Assembly (NCBI RefSeq): GCF_047345485.1
Contig: NZ_JBLFEN010000005.1
Coordinates: 186,001 to 250,000, forward strand
Source of the DNA: Jejuia sp047345485
GTDB lineage: Bacteria > Bacteroidota > Bacteroidia > Flavobacteriales > Flavobacteriaceae
DNA: 64,000 nt
Direction of reading: 5' to 3'
A program made the translations under genes and the position numbers. Below are positions 1 through 9,285 of this stretch, piece by piece. How positions within the stretch are numbered: position 1 is the stretch's first letter; the number at the start of each line of letters is the position of its first letter. Under the pieces are notes generated by a model, which worked only from the letters and a program-made list of their open reading frames with translations, was not told the DNA's origin and searched no databases.

Positions 1-565
1 GTCTATGCCAAAAATGTTTACCAATGATTACTGGAAATTGTTTATCTATTTTTTGATAATGCTGGCTTAATTGATCTTGTTCTCCGTAAAGAACGCCTAA
101 AATTAAATCTGAATTGTTAAGGTTCATTGCGTTTGTTCTTGCCAAATTGATGACAGTTGTAAATTTTTTTAATAACGGATTTACATCTTCAGAATTAATA
201 GTATTTGGGCCTGATTTAAGTTGACACCATTTTTTTCTATTATCAATCTTGTCGTTAAATTCAATATCCATTCCTTTAATTAATGAGCCCTGAGCAAGCC
301 CAAGTTCAACAAACATATTCTGAATTCGTGTTCCAAAAGAGGTATTTATAGAGGTTCCTAAAATTCTAGGATAGTAAAGCGCTTTTGCAATACCAATTGG
401 TGTAAAATCATCTTCAAGTATTTTGGATAAATACTTTACAATAATTGGGTTAATTTTGTACGATTTAAGTTTAGAGTGTGTTTTCGCCGCATTTATCTTA
501 TGATTTTCAAATATCTTTTCCTTAAATTATGCTGTAATTATTTTTAAAAGTTCGTTTTCGCTCAT
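1..565 (-). pseudogene. PmeII-like type II restriction endonuclease, N-terminal part, interrupted by a stop codon
   Basis: Reading leftwards from the ATG at 565-563, a single frame stays open to the window edge except for one TAA at 529-527 (codon 13). The conceptual 188 residues carry a PD-(D/E)xK nuclease core, with D100 in MDIEF and Q115-x-K117 in the CQLKSGPNTIN motif. They also include ILGTSINTSFGTR and GVLYGE blocks, which I recognise from PmeII-type type II restriction enzymes. No ATG, GTG or TTG lies between the stop and codon 84, so a normal start cannot bypass it. The C-terminus and any partner methyltransferase lie beyond position 1. The family assignment is from memory of the motifs. 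A nonconventional start (ATT/ATA) cannot be excluded, nor can a sequencing error. Confidence 0.7.
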
Positions 566-730
566 ATTTCAAATATAAACTTTATGGCGTATTAAATGAA
601 ATTATCCTTTTTTTCTGGCGAAATCAATATATCCACAAGCTAAACCCTAAAAGCAATTTGATTTTATAAATTTTGTCTCACTTCAATCGTTTTCGTAAAA
701 ACAATCATTTTATATCGCTGTTTAATTACC

Positions 731-738
731 TACATTTG
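731..738 (+). promoter_or_regulatory. Putative -7 promoter box of pgk
   Basis: TACATTTG fits the Bacteroidota -7 consensus TAnnTTTG and lies 28 bases upstream of the pgk ATG, giving a short leader. No clear TTG -33 box is visible at the expected spacing, so the call rests on the -7 match and its position. Confidence 0.5.
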
Positions 739-766
739 TGTTTTAATTTTACATAAAACAATAGTA

Positions 767-1954
767 ATGAAAACGCTAAACGATTTTAATTTTGAAGATA
801 AAAAAGCATTAATACGTGTAGATTTTAATGTGCCACTAAACGAAAATTTCGAGGTAACCGATGCTACTAGAATTGTATCTGCAAAACCTACAATCATCAA
901 AATTTTAGAAGATGGCGGTAGTTGTATTTTAATGTCGCATTTAGGGCGTCCAAAAGGATTTCAAGACGAGTTTTCGTTACAACACATTGTATCAAAAGTA
1001 GAAGATATTTTAGGTGTTGGTGTAAAATTTGTACCAGATTGCATTGGTGAAGAAGCTGAAACTGCAGTTGCTAATTTACAGCCTGGTGAAATTTTATTGT
1101 TACAAAACTTACGTTACTATAAAGAAGAAACTGCTGGTGATGAGGCCTTTGCAGAACAACTCTCAAAACTAGGCGATATTTACGTAAATGATGCCTTTGG
1201 TACAGCACATAGAGCGCACGCCTCTACAACAATTGTAGCGCAGTTTTTTGAGGGTAAAAAATGCTTTGGAAATTTACTAGCACAAGAAATTGAGAGCATT
1301 AAAAAAGTAATGGAAACGGGTGAAAAACCAGTATTGGCTATACTTGGTGGTGCAAAAGTATCTTCAAAAATTACAATTATAGAGAATATTTTAGATAAGG
1401 TAGACCATTTAATTATTGGTGGTGGTATGGCGTTTACCTTTGTAAAAGCGCAAGGAGGAAACATAGGCAATTCTATTTGCGAAGATGATAAAATGCCTTT
1501 AGCCTTAGAGATTTTAGAACAAGCTAAAGCTAAAAATGTGCAAATACACATCCCTGTAGATACAGTTGCTGCAGATGATTTTAGTAATGATGCCAATACA
1601 CAAATTTGCGATATTAATGCTATTCCTGATGGTTGGGAAGGTGTAGATGCAGGACCAAAATCCCGCGAGCAATTCCATAATGTAGTTATGCAATCTAAAA
1701 CAATTCTTTGGAATGGCCCACTTGGTGTTTTTGAAATGGAAAGTTTTGCTGGCGGTACGATTGCTTTAGGAAATTCTATTGCTGAGGCAACAAAAGACGG
1801 TGCGTTTTCACTTGTTGGTGGTGGCGATTCTGTTGCTGCGGTAAAACAGTTTGGTTTCGAAGAAAAAGTAAGCTACGTAAGTACAGGTGGCGGTGCTATG
1901 TTGGAAAGTTTAGAAGGTAAAACATTACCTGGAATAGCTGCTATTTTAAAATAA
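767..1954 (+). CDS. pgk: Phosphoglycerate kinase
   Basis: Glycolytic enzyme that transfers a phosphate between 1,3-bisphosphoglycerate and ADP in the cytoplasm. The 395 residues are the usual bacterial length. The N-terminal substrate-binding signature RVDFNVPL (residues 17-24) and SHLGRPKG (57-64) are intact. The C-terminal nucleotide-binding part has GGAKVSSK, the WNGPLGVFE segment and the GGGDSVAAV loop. It is a single-gene unit with a promoter box at 731-738 and a strong terminator at 2033-2072. The function is essentially certain. Confidence 0.98.
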   Translation: MKTLNDFNFEDKKALIRVDFNVPLNENFEVTDATRIVSAKPTIIKILEDGGSCILMSHLGRPKGFQDEFSLQHIVSKVEDILGVGVKFVPDCIGEEAETAVANLQPGEILLLQNLRYYKEETAGDEAFAEQLSKLGDIYVNDAFGTAHRAHASTTIVAQFFEGKKCFGNLLAQEIESIKKVMETGEKPVLAILGGAKVSSKITIIENILDKVDHLIIGGGMAFTFVKAQGGNIGNSICEDDKMPLALEILEQAKAKNVQIHIPVDTVAADDFSNDANTQICDINAIPDGWEGVDAGPKSREQFHNVVMQSKTILWNGPLGVFEMESFAGGTIALGNSIAEATKDGAFSLVGGGDSVAAVKQFGFEEKVSYVSTGGGAMLESLEGKTLPGIAAILK

Positions 1955-2032
1955 ATAAGTGCATTTATGAGTTGAAGTGATTTTAACCTTTATGTTGAAA
2001 TTGTATCGAGACTTGATAAAGAGACAAATTAC

Positions 2033-2072
2033 AAAGACCTCACAGGTATTAAATCCGTGAGGTCTTTTTTTA
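2033..2072 (+). terminator. Rho-independent terminator after pgk
   Basis: GACCTCAC at 2036-2043 pairs with GTGAGGTC at 2057-2064 around a 13-base loop, followed by a run of T. It lies 80 bases after the pgk stop. Confidence 0.85.
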
Positions 2073-2179
2073 TATTTTAAGACGTTATACCTTGGTAATA
2101 AAACAAATTAAGTTTTCAAATTACCTTAAAAAATACGATTTTAGCGATAATATCGTTTGTTACAAACCCTATTTGTGCT

Positions 2180-3772
2180 ATGACTTTCCGTTTTATATTC
2201 CTATTTGTAATATGCTGTAATAGCATTTGTTTGGCACAATTGCAAGATTCCGTTGCAATTCAAAACAACTCAATTAAGGATACTATTGCGGTTAAAAATG
2301 CTGTTGCAAAAGACACCTTAATTGATATAAAACAAGACGTTGTAACAACCATTACACCTGTTAAAGAGGAAGATAGCTTAAGTATTAAGGGTTTTAAAGA
2401 CGATACGTTTTTAGCTGAAATCGATAAAAAATGGCGTCAAGAATTATACAATAATACATTATTTGATACCATTTATAAATCGGTTACCGAATTGACGTAT
2501 GGAGCTATTGATTATCCAGAATTACCAACCGATACTTTAAAAAAGCGTTTAAAAGCGCTAGATGCTAGAACGCCTTTTAACGTATCTTATAACCCATCTT
2601 TAGAAAGCGTTATCAAATCGTATTTAAAACATAGACGAAAGCACTTGCAAAAATTGATGACGATGAGTGCGTTTTACTTTCCGCTGTTTGAGCAAGAGTT
2701 AGACAATCAAAATATCCCATTAGAAATAAAATATTTGGCCATAGTAGAGTCTGCTTTAAAACCCAATGCAAAATCTAGAGTTGGGGCTACTGGTTTATGG
2801 CAATTTATGTTTGGTACGGGCAAAGAATATGGCTTAGATGTAAGCAGTTATGTAGATGAACGGAGTGACCCGATAAAATCAACAGTTGCAGCCTCAAAAT
2901 ATTTAGCACGATTGTATAAAATTTTTGGTGATTGGGATTTAGCATTGGCAGCCTACAATTCTGGACCAGGTAACGTTACAAAAGCAATTCGTAGATCTGG
3001 TGGATACAGGAACTATTGGAATATTAGGCATAACTTACCACGGGAAACAGCGGGATATTTGCCTGCGTTTTTAGCCAATATGTATATTTTTGAATATGCT
3101 GAGGCACATGGTTTTAAGCGTTACAAACCAGAGTTAGTATATTTTGAAACGGATACTATTGTGGTAAAACAAATGATAACTTTAGATCAAGTATCAGAAG
3201 TTACTGGAACACCAATAGAGCAACTTCAGTTTTTAAATCCGTCGTATAAATTGGATATAATACCAGTGGTTAAGGGCGAAAATTATACCTTACGTTTGCC
3301 AACTGATGTTATTGGTACGTTTGTAAATAACGAAGACAAAATCTACGCTTTTGCAAAAGCAGAGATGGAAAAGCGAGAAAAACCTTTACCTCAATTTTTT
3401 GATGCAAAAGATAAAATTCGCTACAGGGTGAAATCGGGTGATTATTTAGGTAAAATATCTAGATTACATGGTGTACGAGTAAGTGATATAAAACGTTGGA
3501 ATGGGTTGCGAAGCAATAACTTAAAAATTGGGCAACGCCTTACCATTTTCCCTAGAAAACCAGTGGTTTCAAAACCTTCAGTTGTGGTACAAAAACTAAA
3601 ACCTAAACCTATTATTGGTGATGTAACTATTTATACGGTGCAAAATGGAGACTCACTTTGGAGTATTTCACAAAAATTTTCTGGAGTTTCTATTCAAAAT
3701 ATTAAAGATTGGAACGGTATTAGTGGTAGTAAATTAAAACCAGGAATGAAGTTAAAAATTGGCAAAGGCTAA
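2180..3772 (+). CDS. mltD: MltD-like membrane-bound lytic murein transglycosylase with two LysM domains
   Basis: Cleaves peptidoglycan glycan strands to 1,6-anhydro products at the cell envelope. A signal peptide occupies about residues 1-19. The SLT domain is near 170-320, with the catalytic glutamate E190 in IVESALKPNAKS, followed by GATGLWQFM and AAYNSGPGNV. Two LysM peptidoglycan-binding domains sit at about 415-457 and 485-527. The length and domain order match MltD. It is followed after 17 bases by the DUF4837 lipoprotein gene, a pairing seen repeatedly in Flavobacteriaceae. Confidence 0.92.
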   Translation: MTFRFIFLFVICCNSICLAQLQDSVAIQNNSIKDTIAVKNAVAKDTLIDIKQDVVTTITPVKEEDSLSIKGFKDDTFLAEIDKKWRQELYNNTLFDTIYKSVTELTYGAIDYPELPTDTLKKRLKALDARTPFNVSYNPSLESVIKSYLKHRRKHLQKLMTMSAFYFPLFEQELDNQNIPLEIKYLAIVESALKPNAKSRVGATGLWQFMFGTGKEYGLDVSSYVDERSDPIKSTVAASKYLARLYKIFGDWDLALAAYNSGPGNVTKAIRRSGGYRNYWNIRHNLPRETAGYLPAFLANMYIFEYAEAHGFKRYKPELVYFETDTIVVKQMITLDQVSEVTGTPIEQLQFLNPSYKLDIIPVVKGENYTLRLPTDVIGTFVNNEDKIYAFAKAEMEKREKPLPQFFDAKDKIRYRVKSGDYLGKISRLHGVRVSDIKRWNGLRSNNLKIGQRLTIFPRKPVVSKPSVVVQKLKPKPIIGDVTIYTVQNGDSLWSISQKFSGVSIQNIKDWNGISGSKLKPGMKLKIGKG

Positions 3773-3789
3773 TTATAAAAATAAATACA

Positions 3790-4770
3790 ATGAGAAAAAT
3801 AGTTGGTATTTTAATAGTTGCGGTAGTATTGGTATCATGTAAAGATGATACATCTAAAAAACAAAGGATACTTTTTGATTCTCAAGGAAAAATAAATGAT
3901 ATCTCTGTTGTAGTAGATAACGAAAACTGGCAAGGACGCATAGGAGAAGCTATACGCGAAGTACTTACCAAGCCTGTTTATGGTTTGCCGCAAGATGAAC
4001 CTACGTTTAATATCAATCAAATTCCGCCACAAGTTTTTTCAGATTTTATTACCAGAACACGTACCGTTTTAAAAATTGAAATAGGAAAAAATGCAGGTAT
4101 ATCAATTTTGGATAACGTGTATGCACAACCGCAAAAAGTAATTTTAATTACTGGAAAAACTAAAGATGATATCGTCAATATTTTAAATGAGAACGCTACC
4201 AAAATAATAGAAACGTTTAGAAATATAGAATTAGCAGAAAGACAACGTATGATGCGAAAAGCCTTGTATAATACTAAAACTATCAAGGACAAATTAGGAG
4301 TTGATATAGAATTTCCCAATGCGTATAGAATAGCTAAAGATGATGGTGATTATTTTTGGATTAGACGAGATATACGTACCGGAACTTTAAATTTAATGCT
4401 TTACGAACTGCCTTATAATGCTATACAAAAGAGCGATAGTGTGATAAATACCATAGTAAGCATTAGAGATTCTATAGGAAAAAAATATATTGAAGGCCCT
4501 ATTGAAGGCTCACACATGTCTACTGAAATGGCATATACACCATTTCATGGAGAAACTATTTTAGACAATAAGCCTACTTTAGAAACAAAAGGGATGTGGC
4601 AAGTAAAAAATGCGTTTATGGCTGGCCCTTATGTAAATTACGCCATAGAAGATAAAATTAATAAACGTTGGATTATTGCAGAAGGGTTTGCTTTTGCACC
4701 TTCTGTTGAAAAACGCGACTATATGTTTGAATTAGAGGCAATAATTAAAACAATTGCAATAAATGAGTAG
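3790..4770 (+). CDS. DUF4837 family lipoprotein
   Basis: A 326-residue protein with a lipoprotein signal peptide: a hydrophobic stretch, then VLVSCKDD with lipidation Cys at about residue 17. It is therefore probably anchored in the outer or inner membrane facing the periplasm. I recognise the body as the Bacteroidota-specific DUF4837 family, which has no assigned reaction. It follows mltD by 17 bases on the same strand and precedes a bidirectional terminator, so the two are probably cotranscribed. That suggests a role in the envelope, but this is inference. Confidence 0.8.
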   Translation: MRKIVGILIVAVVLVSCKDDTSKKQRILFDSQGKINDISVVVDNENWQGRIGEAIREVLTKPVYGLPQDEPTFNINQIPPQVFSDFITRTRTVLKIEIGKNAGISILDNVYAQPQKVILITGKTKDDIVNILNENATKIIETFRNIELAERQRMMRKALYNTKTIKDKLGVDIEFPNAYRIAKDDGDYFWIRRDIRTGTLNLMLYELPYNAIQKSDSVINTIVSIRDSIGKKYIEGPIEGSHMSTEMAYTPFHGETILDNKPTLETKGMWQVKNAFMAGPYVNYAIEDKINKRWIIAEGFAFAPSVEKRDYMFELEAIIKTIAINE

Positions 4771-4834
4771 ACTATATTAATACTTAAAGTAATGATATAA
4801 AGCAATTTTTCCAATAAAAGATAAAATAAGGACG

Positions 4835-4868
4835 AAAAAAAACCAATACATTTAGTATTGGTTTTTTA
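4835..4868. terminator. Bidirectional terminator between DUF4837 gene and tatA
   Basis: AACCAATAC (4841-4849) pairs with GTATTGGTT (4855-4863), with an A run on the left and a T run on the right. The hairpin can stop transcription from both converging genes. Confidence 0.85.
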
Positions 4869-4890
4869 ATTTTTATAAGATAATTAAATG

Positions 4891-5076
4891 TTATTCAGCA
4901 TTATCTTTCTTTGGCTCGTCTTCTTCTTTACTGGCATCTTTAAACTCTTTAATACCACTTCCTAAACCGCGCATTAATTCTGGTATTTTTTTACCACCAA
5001 AAATTAATAATACAACAACAACTATTAGTGTTATTTGCATAGGCCCAATGGCTAACGGTAATGTATGTAAACTCAT
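4891..5076 (-). CDS. tatA: Sec-independent protein translocase subunit TatA/E
   Basis: Pore-forming subunit of the twin-arginine translocase, which exports folded proteins. The 61-residue protein has one N-terminal membrane helix (about 14-30) followed by the FGGKKIPEL hinge and the amphipathic helix MRGLGSGIKEFKDA, then a charged tail. This is the full TatA layout. It lies alone, convergent with the DUF4837 gene. No tatC is visible nearby, as is common in flavobacteria. Confidence 0.93.
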   Translation of the reverse strand: MSLHTLPLAIGPMQITLIVVVVLLIFGGKKIPELMRGLGSGIKEFKDASKEEDEPKKDNAE

Positions 5077-5191
5077 AACAAATGTATTTAGGTTACAAAG
5101 TTAATAATTAAACTTTAATTATATCGTTTTTAACAGTAATACTGATGTATAAGCTGTAGTAAAGCTTATTTTATTTAATTTTGCGTGCAAC

Positions 5192-6055
5192 ATGGCTAAA
5201 ACGAAACCAAAAAAAATAAAGAGAAAACTACTAGATAAGTACCGTTTGGTAATACTAAATGAGAATACGTTTGAAGAGCGTTTATCATTAAAATTAACCA
5301 GACTTAATGTATTTGTTATCGTAACACTATCCAGTATTTTGCTGGTTGGTCTTACTATTTTATTAATTGCTTATTCGCCTTTAAAAGAATATATACCAGG
5401 ATATTCATCAACAGCTTTAAAAAAACAGGCTACCGATTTGAGTTTTAAAACCGATTCTTTACAACAGGTTTTGGCGATGAATGATAGATATTTTAACTCT
5501 ATAAAAAAAGTACTTAAAGGCGATGTGACCTCAGAAGAATTAAATAGAGATTCTATATTAGAAGCTACAAAACTTGAAATTAGTGAGGTAGATTTAAATC
5601 CCATTAAAGAAGATTCTTTACTTAGAGCCAAAGTAGAAAAAGAAGATAAATATAATTTATTTGAATCTGCTACTTCTGTAACTAATTTTGTATTGTTTCC
5701 ACCAGTTTCGGGCACTATCAGTGAAGGATATAACGTTAAAGAAAAACATTACGCTGTTGATGTTGTAGTACCAAAAGATACACCAATAAAGGCAACAGCT
5801 GATGGCATTGTTATTTTTGCTGAATGGACTGCAGATACAGGGCATGTAATTCTTTTAGAACACAGTTATGGGCTTATTTCGGTATATAAACACAATGCTA
5901 CACTTACTAAAAGTCAAGGCGATTTGGTAAAAGCTGGTGAAGTAATTGCAACTTCTGGAAACACAGGAGAACTTTCCACAGGGCCACATTTACATTTTGA
6001 ACTTTGGAGTGATGGTTACCCTATTAACCCAACTAATTTTATAGATTTCGAGTAA
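5192..6055 (+). CDS. M23 family metallopeptidase, membrane anchored
   Basis: Probable zinc endopeptidase acting on peptidoglycan peptides. A cytoplasmic basic N-terminus is followed by one membrane helix (about residues 36-60), a linker with coiled-coil character (about 70-150), and a C-terminal M23/LytM domain. The zinc ligands appear complete: H186 and D190 in HYAVD, and the HLHFE motif at 266-270. The enzyme is thus likely active, unlike the EnvC-like protein at 59545. The next gene starts three bases after the stop, indicating an operon with the GH3-family gene. Confidence 0.88.
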   Translation: MAKTKPKKIKRKLLDKYRLVILNENTFEERLSLKLTRLNVFVIVTLSSILLVGLTILLIAYSPLKEYIPGYSSTALKKQATDLSFKTDSLQQVLAMNDRYFNSIKKVLKGDVTSEELNRDSILEATKLEISEVDLNPIKEDSLLRAKVEKEDKYNLFESATSVTNFVLFPPVSGTISEGYNVKEKHYAVDVVVPKDTPIKATADGIVIFAEWTADTGHVILLEHSYGLISVYKHNATLTKSQGDLVKAGEVIATSGNTGELSTGPHLHFELWSDGYPINPTNFIDFE

Positions 6056-6058
6056 ACA

Positions 6059-7555
6059 ATGTCCATAAAATCAGTATTAGCAAAACCATTTGCAAAACTA
6101 ATTTCAAAAAAGATTCAAAAATGGGCAAGTCGCCCTATTGAAACTCAAGAAAAGGTATTTCAAAATTTAATAAAAACAGGTGCCTCAACAGCTTTTGGAA
6201 AAGACCATAATTTTGATACTATTACATCCTACCAAGCATTTAAAGCACAAGTACCCGTTAGAGATTATGAGGGTTTAAAATCATACGTTGCGCGAGTGGT
6301 AGAAGGTGAAAGTGATGTACTATGGAAGGGAAAACCCATTTATTTTGCGAAAACATCGGGTACAACGTCGGGCTCCAAATATATTCCAATTACAAAAGAA
6401 AGTATGCCCACGCATGTAGAAGCTGCACGTAATGCTATTTTAATGTACATTTATGAAACGGGTAATGCTAAATTTGTAAATGGTAAAATGATTTTTTTAC
6501 AAGGAAGCCCTATTTTAAACGAACAAAATGGTATACAATTAGGAAGATTATCAGGTATTGTAGCACATTATGTGCCTAAATATCTTCAGAAAAATAGATT
6601 ACCCTCATGGGAAACTAATTGTATTGAAGATTGGGAAACCAAAGTTGATGCCATTGTTGAAGAGACATTACCTGAAGATATGACAATAATTTCTGGTATA
6701 CCATCATGGGTGCAAATGTATTTTGAAAAATTACAACAGAAAACAGGAAAGAACGTAGGTGATATTTTTAAAAATTTTAATTTGTTCATTTTTGGCGGTG
6801 TAAATTATGAGCCATATCGTGCTAAATTTGAGAATTTAATAGGGCGTAAAGTTGATAGTATAGAGCTATATCCAGCAAGTGAAGGTTTTTTTGCTTTTCA
6901 AGACAAGCAGGATGAAAAAGGCATGCTATTACAACTGGATTCTGGAATTTTTTATGAGTTTATTAAAGCTGATGAGTTTTTTAATGAAAACCCAAAACGT
7001 ATCACGATAAAAGATGTTAAAGTTGGTGTAAATTATGTAATGATAATTTCAACCACTGCAGGATTATGGGCTTATAATATTGGTGATACAATTCAATTTA
7101 CAGCAACACAACCCTATCGGGTTATAGTTTCTGGACGAATTAAACACTTTATATCTGCATTTGGGGAACATGTTATCGGTAAAGAAGTAGAGCAGGCTAT
7201 GCAAGATGCCATTCAAAATACAGATATTCGTATTACCGAATTTACAGTGGCGCCACAAATTAATCCAAAAGAAGGATTACCATATCACGAATGGTTTATT
7301 GAGTTTGAAAATGAACCAGAAAGCACAAGTGATTTAGCCTCAAAAATTGATACATCTTTACAAAATCAAAACACTTATTATTTTGATTTGATAGAAGGCA
7401 AAGTATTGCAGCCCTTAAAAATTACCAAAGTAAAAAAGAATGGTTTTCAAGAACATATGAAATCTATTGGAAAACTGGGGGGACAAAATAAAATCCCAAG
7501 ACTTTCTAATGATAGAAAGATTGCCGATTCTCTTTTTAGTTTCGTAGAAAAATAA
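6059..7555 (+). CDS. GH3 auxin-responsive promoter family protein (acyl-adenylate-forming)
   Basis: A 498-residue member of the GH3 fold, relatives of plant hormone-amino acid ligases. These belong to the ANL adenylating superfamily. The phosphate-binding loop is visible as AKTSGTTSGSKYIP (about residues 98-111), and the segment ELYPASEGFFAFQ matches the central motif. Bacterial members of this family are widespread in Bacteroidota without a firmly known substrate. Adenylation of a carboxylate is inferred from the family. It begins three bases after the M23 gene. Confidence 0.85.
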   Translation: MSIKSVLAKPFAKLISKKIQKWASRPIETQEKVFQNLIKTGASTAFGKDHNFDTITSYQAFKAQVPVRDYEGLKSYVARVVEGESDVLWKGKPIYFAKTSGTTSGSKYIPITKESMPTHVEAARNAILMYIYETGNAKFVNGKMIFLQGSPILNEQNGIQLGRLSGIVAHYVPKYLQKNRLPSWETNCIEDWETKVDAIVEETLPEDMTIISGIPSWVQMYFEKLQQKTGKNVGDIFKNFNLFIFGGVNYEPYRAKFENLIGRKVDSIELYPASEGFFAFQDKQDEKGMLLQLDSGIFYEFIKADEFFNENPKRITIKDVKVGVNYVMIISTTAGLWAYNIGDTIQFTATQPYRVIVSGRIKHFISAFGEHVIGKEVEQAMQDAIQNTDIRITEFTVAPQINPKEGLPYHEWFIEFENEPESTSDLASKIDTSLQNQNTYYFDLIEGKVLQPLKITKVKKNGFQEHMKSIGKLGGQNKIPRLSNDRKIADSLFSFVEK

Positions 7556-7558
7556 TAG

Positions 7559-7566
7559 TACATTTG
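7559..7566 (+). promoter_or_regulatory. Putative -7 promoter box before the DUF6909-like gene and polysaccharide locus
   Basis: TACATTTG matches TAnnTTTG and ends 18 bases before the next ATG. The -33 region is only a T-rich stretch. If real, this box would start the transcription unit that runs into the wzz-like and rfb genes. Confidence 0.5.
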
Positions 7567-7584
7567 TAGCGTTTTTAAACAAAC

Positions 7585-9276
7585 ATGAAACACACCAAAC
7601 GCTACGAACGAACTAGAGCTCAAGAAAGCTCTAATGCTATTGAACGCATGTATATTACCATGCGGCACTTATTCAATCGTGGGTTTTACAAGCCAATGGG
7701 AGTTTCAGGTGAAACTTTAAGACAGTCATTATTCTTACTACGTCCAGAAATTTATGGCTCTATAGCCGAAGAAAAAGTAGAATTAAATGGGTTATTATAT
7801 GTTATTGACCGTTTGCCGAGAGGTATCGAAGAATGTTCAGTAATTAATCTTACCAGTGATGAGGGCTACTCAAATTCACATTTTAAACCTATAATACCAG
7901 AAAAGCGACGTAGAAATTGTTACAGGATAGATGAGGCCCAAATGAATATTGAAATTACAAGAGGGCGCTCTGAAATTTATGATATCTTAACTCACCTTAC
8001 ATTCCTCTTTATTGAATCTCATAAAATAAGTAAAAGTGTACTTGTTAATGACGAAGGTAAAACTACAAGAGATTGGAATAAGCTTGAACATGTTGTAATT
8101 AATAAAAAAAAATTAACACAAAAAGAACGAGAAGTAGCTATAACCCATGTTGCTAATATTTTAGGAAGAACATTTAGTGAAATAAGTACTATTTATAATG
8201 AATTTGCAGTTGCAACACAACCAGAACGTTTATTACATATAGTATACTGGTTAGGCAAATTAGCTATTAAAGAACAGTTAACAAACGATAAGCGAGAGGT
8301 TAAGTTTAGCCCTGTGCTGCGCGAAGAAATAGGGCACCACATACATGGAGAAATTTGGGCGAATACGGTAAAAAGTATGCTTTATAAAAATAAGCTAATA
8401 AACAGGCCTATTCATGTTATTAGTGCAAATATGCATAGCGTAATGAATACGTTGTATGCACCGTGCGCATTAAAATCTCTTACCTCAAAACAAGATATAT
8501 TTGATGTTTATAAAGCGTTAAGTAACAGTACAAATAGAGACCTAAGGCATAAAGTTGAGGAAACAGCATTAAACGAAGGGATGATTTATATTGATGATGC
8601 GTCTGGAGCTAATATTGACGTACAAATTTTTGATACTGAAAAATTAGATTTATCTAAGCTTGATATTAAATTAGATCAAACTATTTTAAAATCAAAAAAA
8701 CCTGTTATATTAGTCATGGATTATGCTTTTGGAGAACAAGCTTACGAAACCATAGACGAATTATTAAAGCCTTTTACAAATAAAGATGAAAAAACCCATT
8801 TAAACGTAGAGTCTATATCTATTATGGGTAAAGCAGGTATTCTAGAAGGTGATAAAGGTGATATTATGATACCATCAGCACATATTTTTGAAGGAACAGC
8901 AGATAATTACCCTTTTAAAAACGAGCTAAAAAAAGAAGATATAGAATGCCAAGGTGTAGATGTTTACGAAGGCACAATGATAACCGTTTTAGGGACATCA
9001 CTTCAAAATAAAGATATTTTGAAGTTTTTTTACGAGTCAACGTGGAGTGTTATTGGTTTAGAAATGGAAGGAGCACATTATCAAAAAGCAATACAAGCAG
9101 CCTCAAAAGTAAGAGGTAGTATTAGAGAAGATGTAAAAGTTAGGTACGCGTATTATGCAAGTGATAATCCTTTAAAGACTGGAAGTACACTAGCATCAGG
9201 AGGATTAGGCACTTCTGGTGTAAGACCAACATATTTAATTACAAGAACTATTTTAGAACAAATATTTAATCAATAA
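7585..9276 (+). CDS. Conserved DUF6909-like protein with phosphorylase-like C-terminus
   Basis: A 563-residue cytoplasmic protein without a signal peptide or membrane segment. I believe it belongs to the Bacteroidota family DUF6909, for which no function is established. The C-terminal third is suggestive: ILVMDYAFGEQAYE, a GKAGIL loop, then VIGLEMEGAHYQKAI near residue 495. That last segment resembles the substrate-binding segment of nucleoside phosphorylases (usually DMEG/DMES). The N-terminal half is charged and helical. It precedes the Wzz-like gene by nine bases, so the two are probably cotranscribed, though this may be conserved chromosomal neighbourhood rather than a polysaccharide function. 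Confidence 0.65.
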   Translation: MKHTKRYERTRAQESSNAIERMYITMRHLFNRGFYKPMGVSGETLRQSLFLLRPEIYGSIAEEKVELNGLLYVIDRLPRGIEECSVINLTSDEGYSNSHFKPIIPEKRRRNCYRIDEAQMNIEITRGRSEIYDILTHLTFLFIESHKISKSVLVNDEGKTTRDWNKLEHVVINKKKLTQKEREVAITHVANILGRTFSEISTIYNEFAVATQPERLLHIVYWLGKLAIKEQLTNDKREVKFSPVLREEIGHHIHGEIWANTVKSMLYKNKLINRPIHVISANMHSVMNTLYAPCALKSLTSKQDIFDVYKALSNSTNRDLRHKVEETALNEGMIYIDDASGANIDVQIFDTEKLDLSKLDIKLDQTILKSKKPVILVMDYAFGEQAYETIDELLKPFTNKDEKTHLNVESISIMGKAGILEGDKGDIMIPSAHIFEGTADNYPFKNELKKEDIECQGVDVYEGTMITVLGTSLQNKDILKFFYESTWSVIGLEMEGAHYQKAIQAASKVRGSIREDVKVRYAYYASDNPLKTGSTLASGGLGTSGVRPTYLITRTILEQIFNQ

Positions 9277-9285
9277 ATTTTAATT

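Noticed and set aside
1180..1596. Long minus-strand open frame inside pgk
   Set aside because: It lies opposite a clearly functional glycolytic gene, its translation is low-complexity S/A/F-rich, and it has no recognisable domain. It is a shadow of pgk.
5079..5086. TACATTTG box on the minus strand two bases before the tatA ATG
   Set aside because: As a -7 element it would place transcription start at or after the start codon, giving a leaderless or truncated message. Probably chance in AT-rich DNA.
5176..5183. TAATTTTG box before the M23 peptidase gene
   Set aside because: It matches TAnnTTTG, but it ends only eight bases before the ATG, which leaves almost no leader, and no -33 box is seen.
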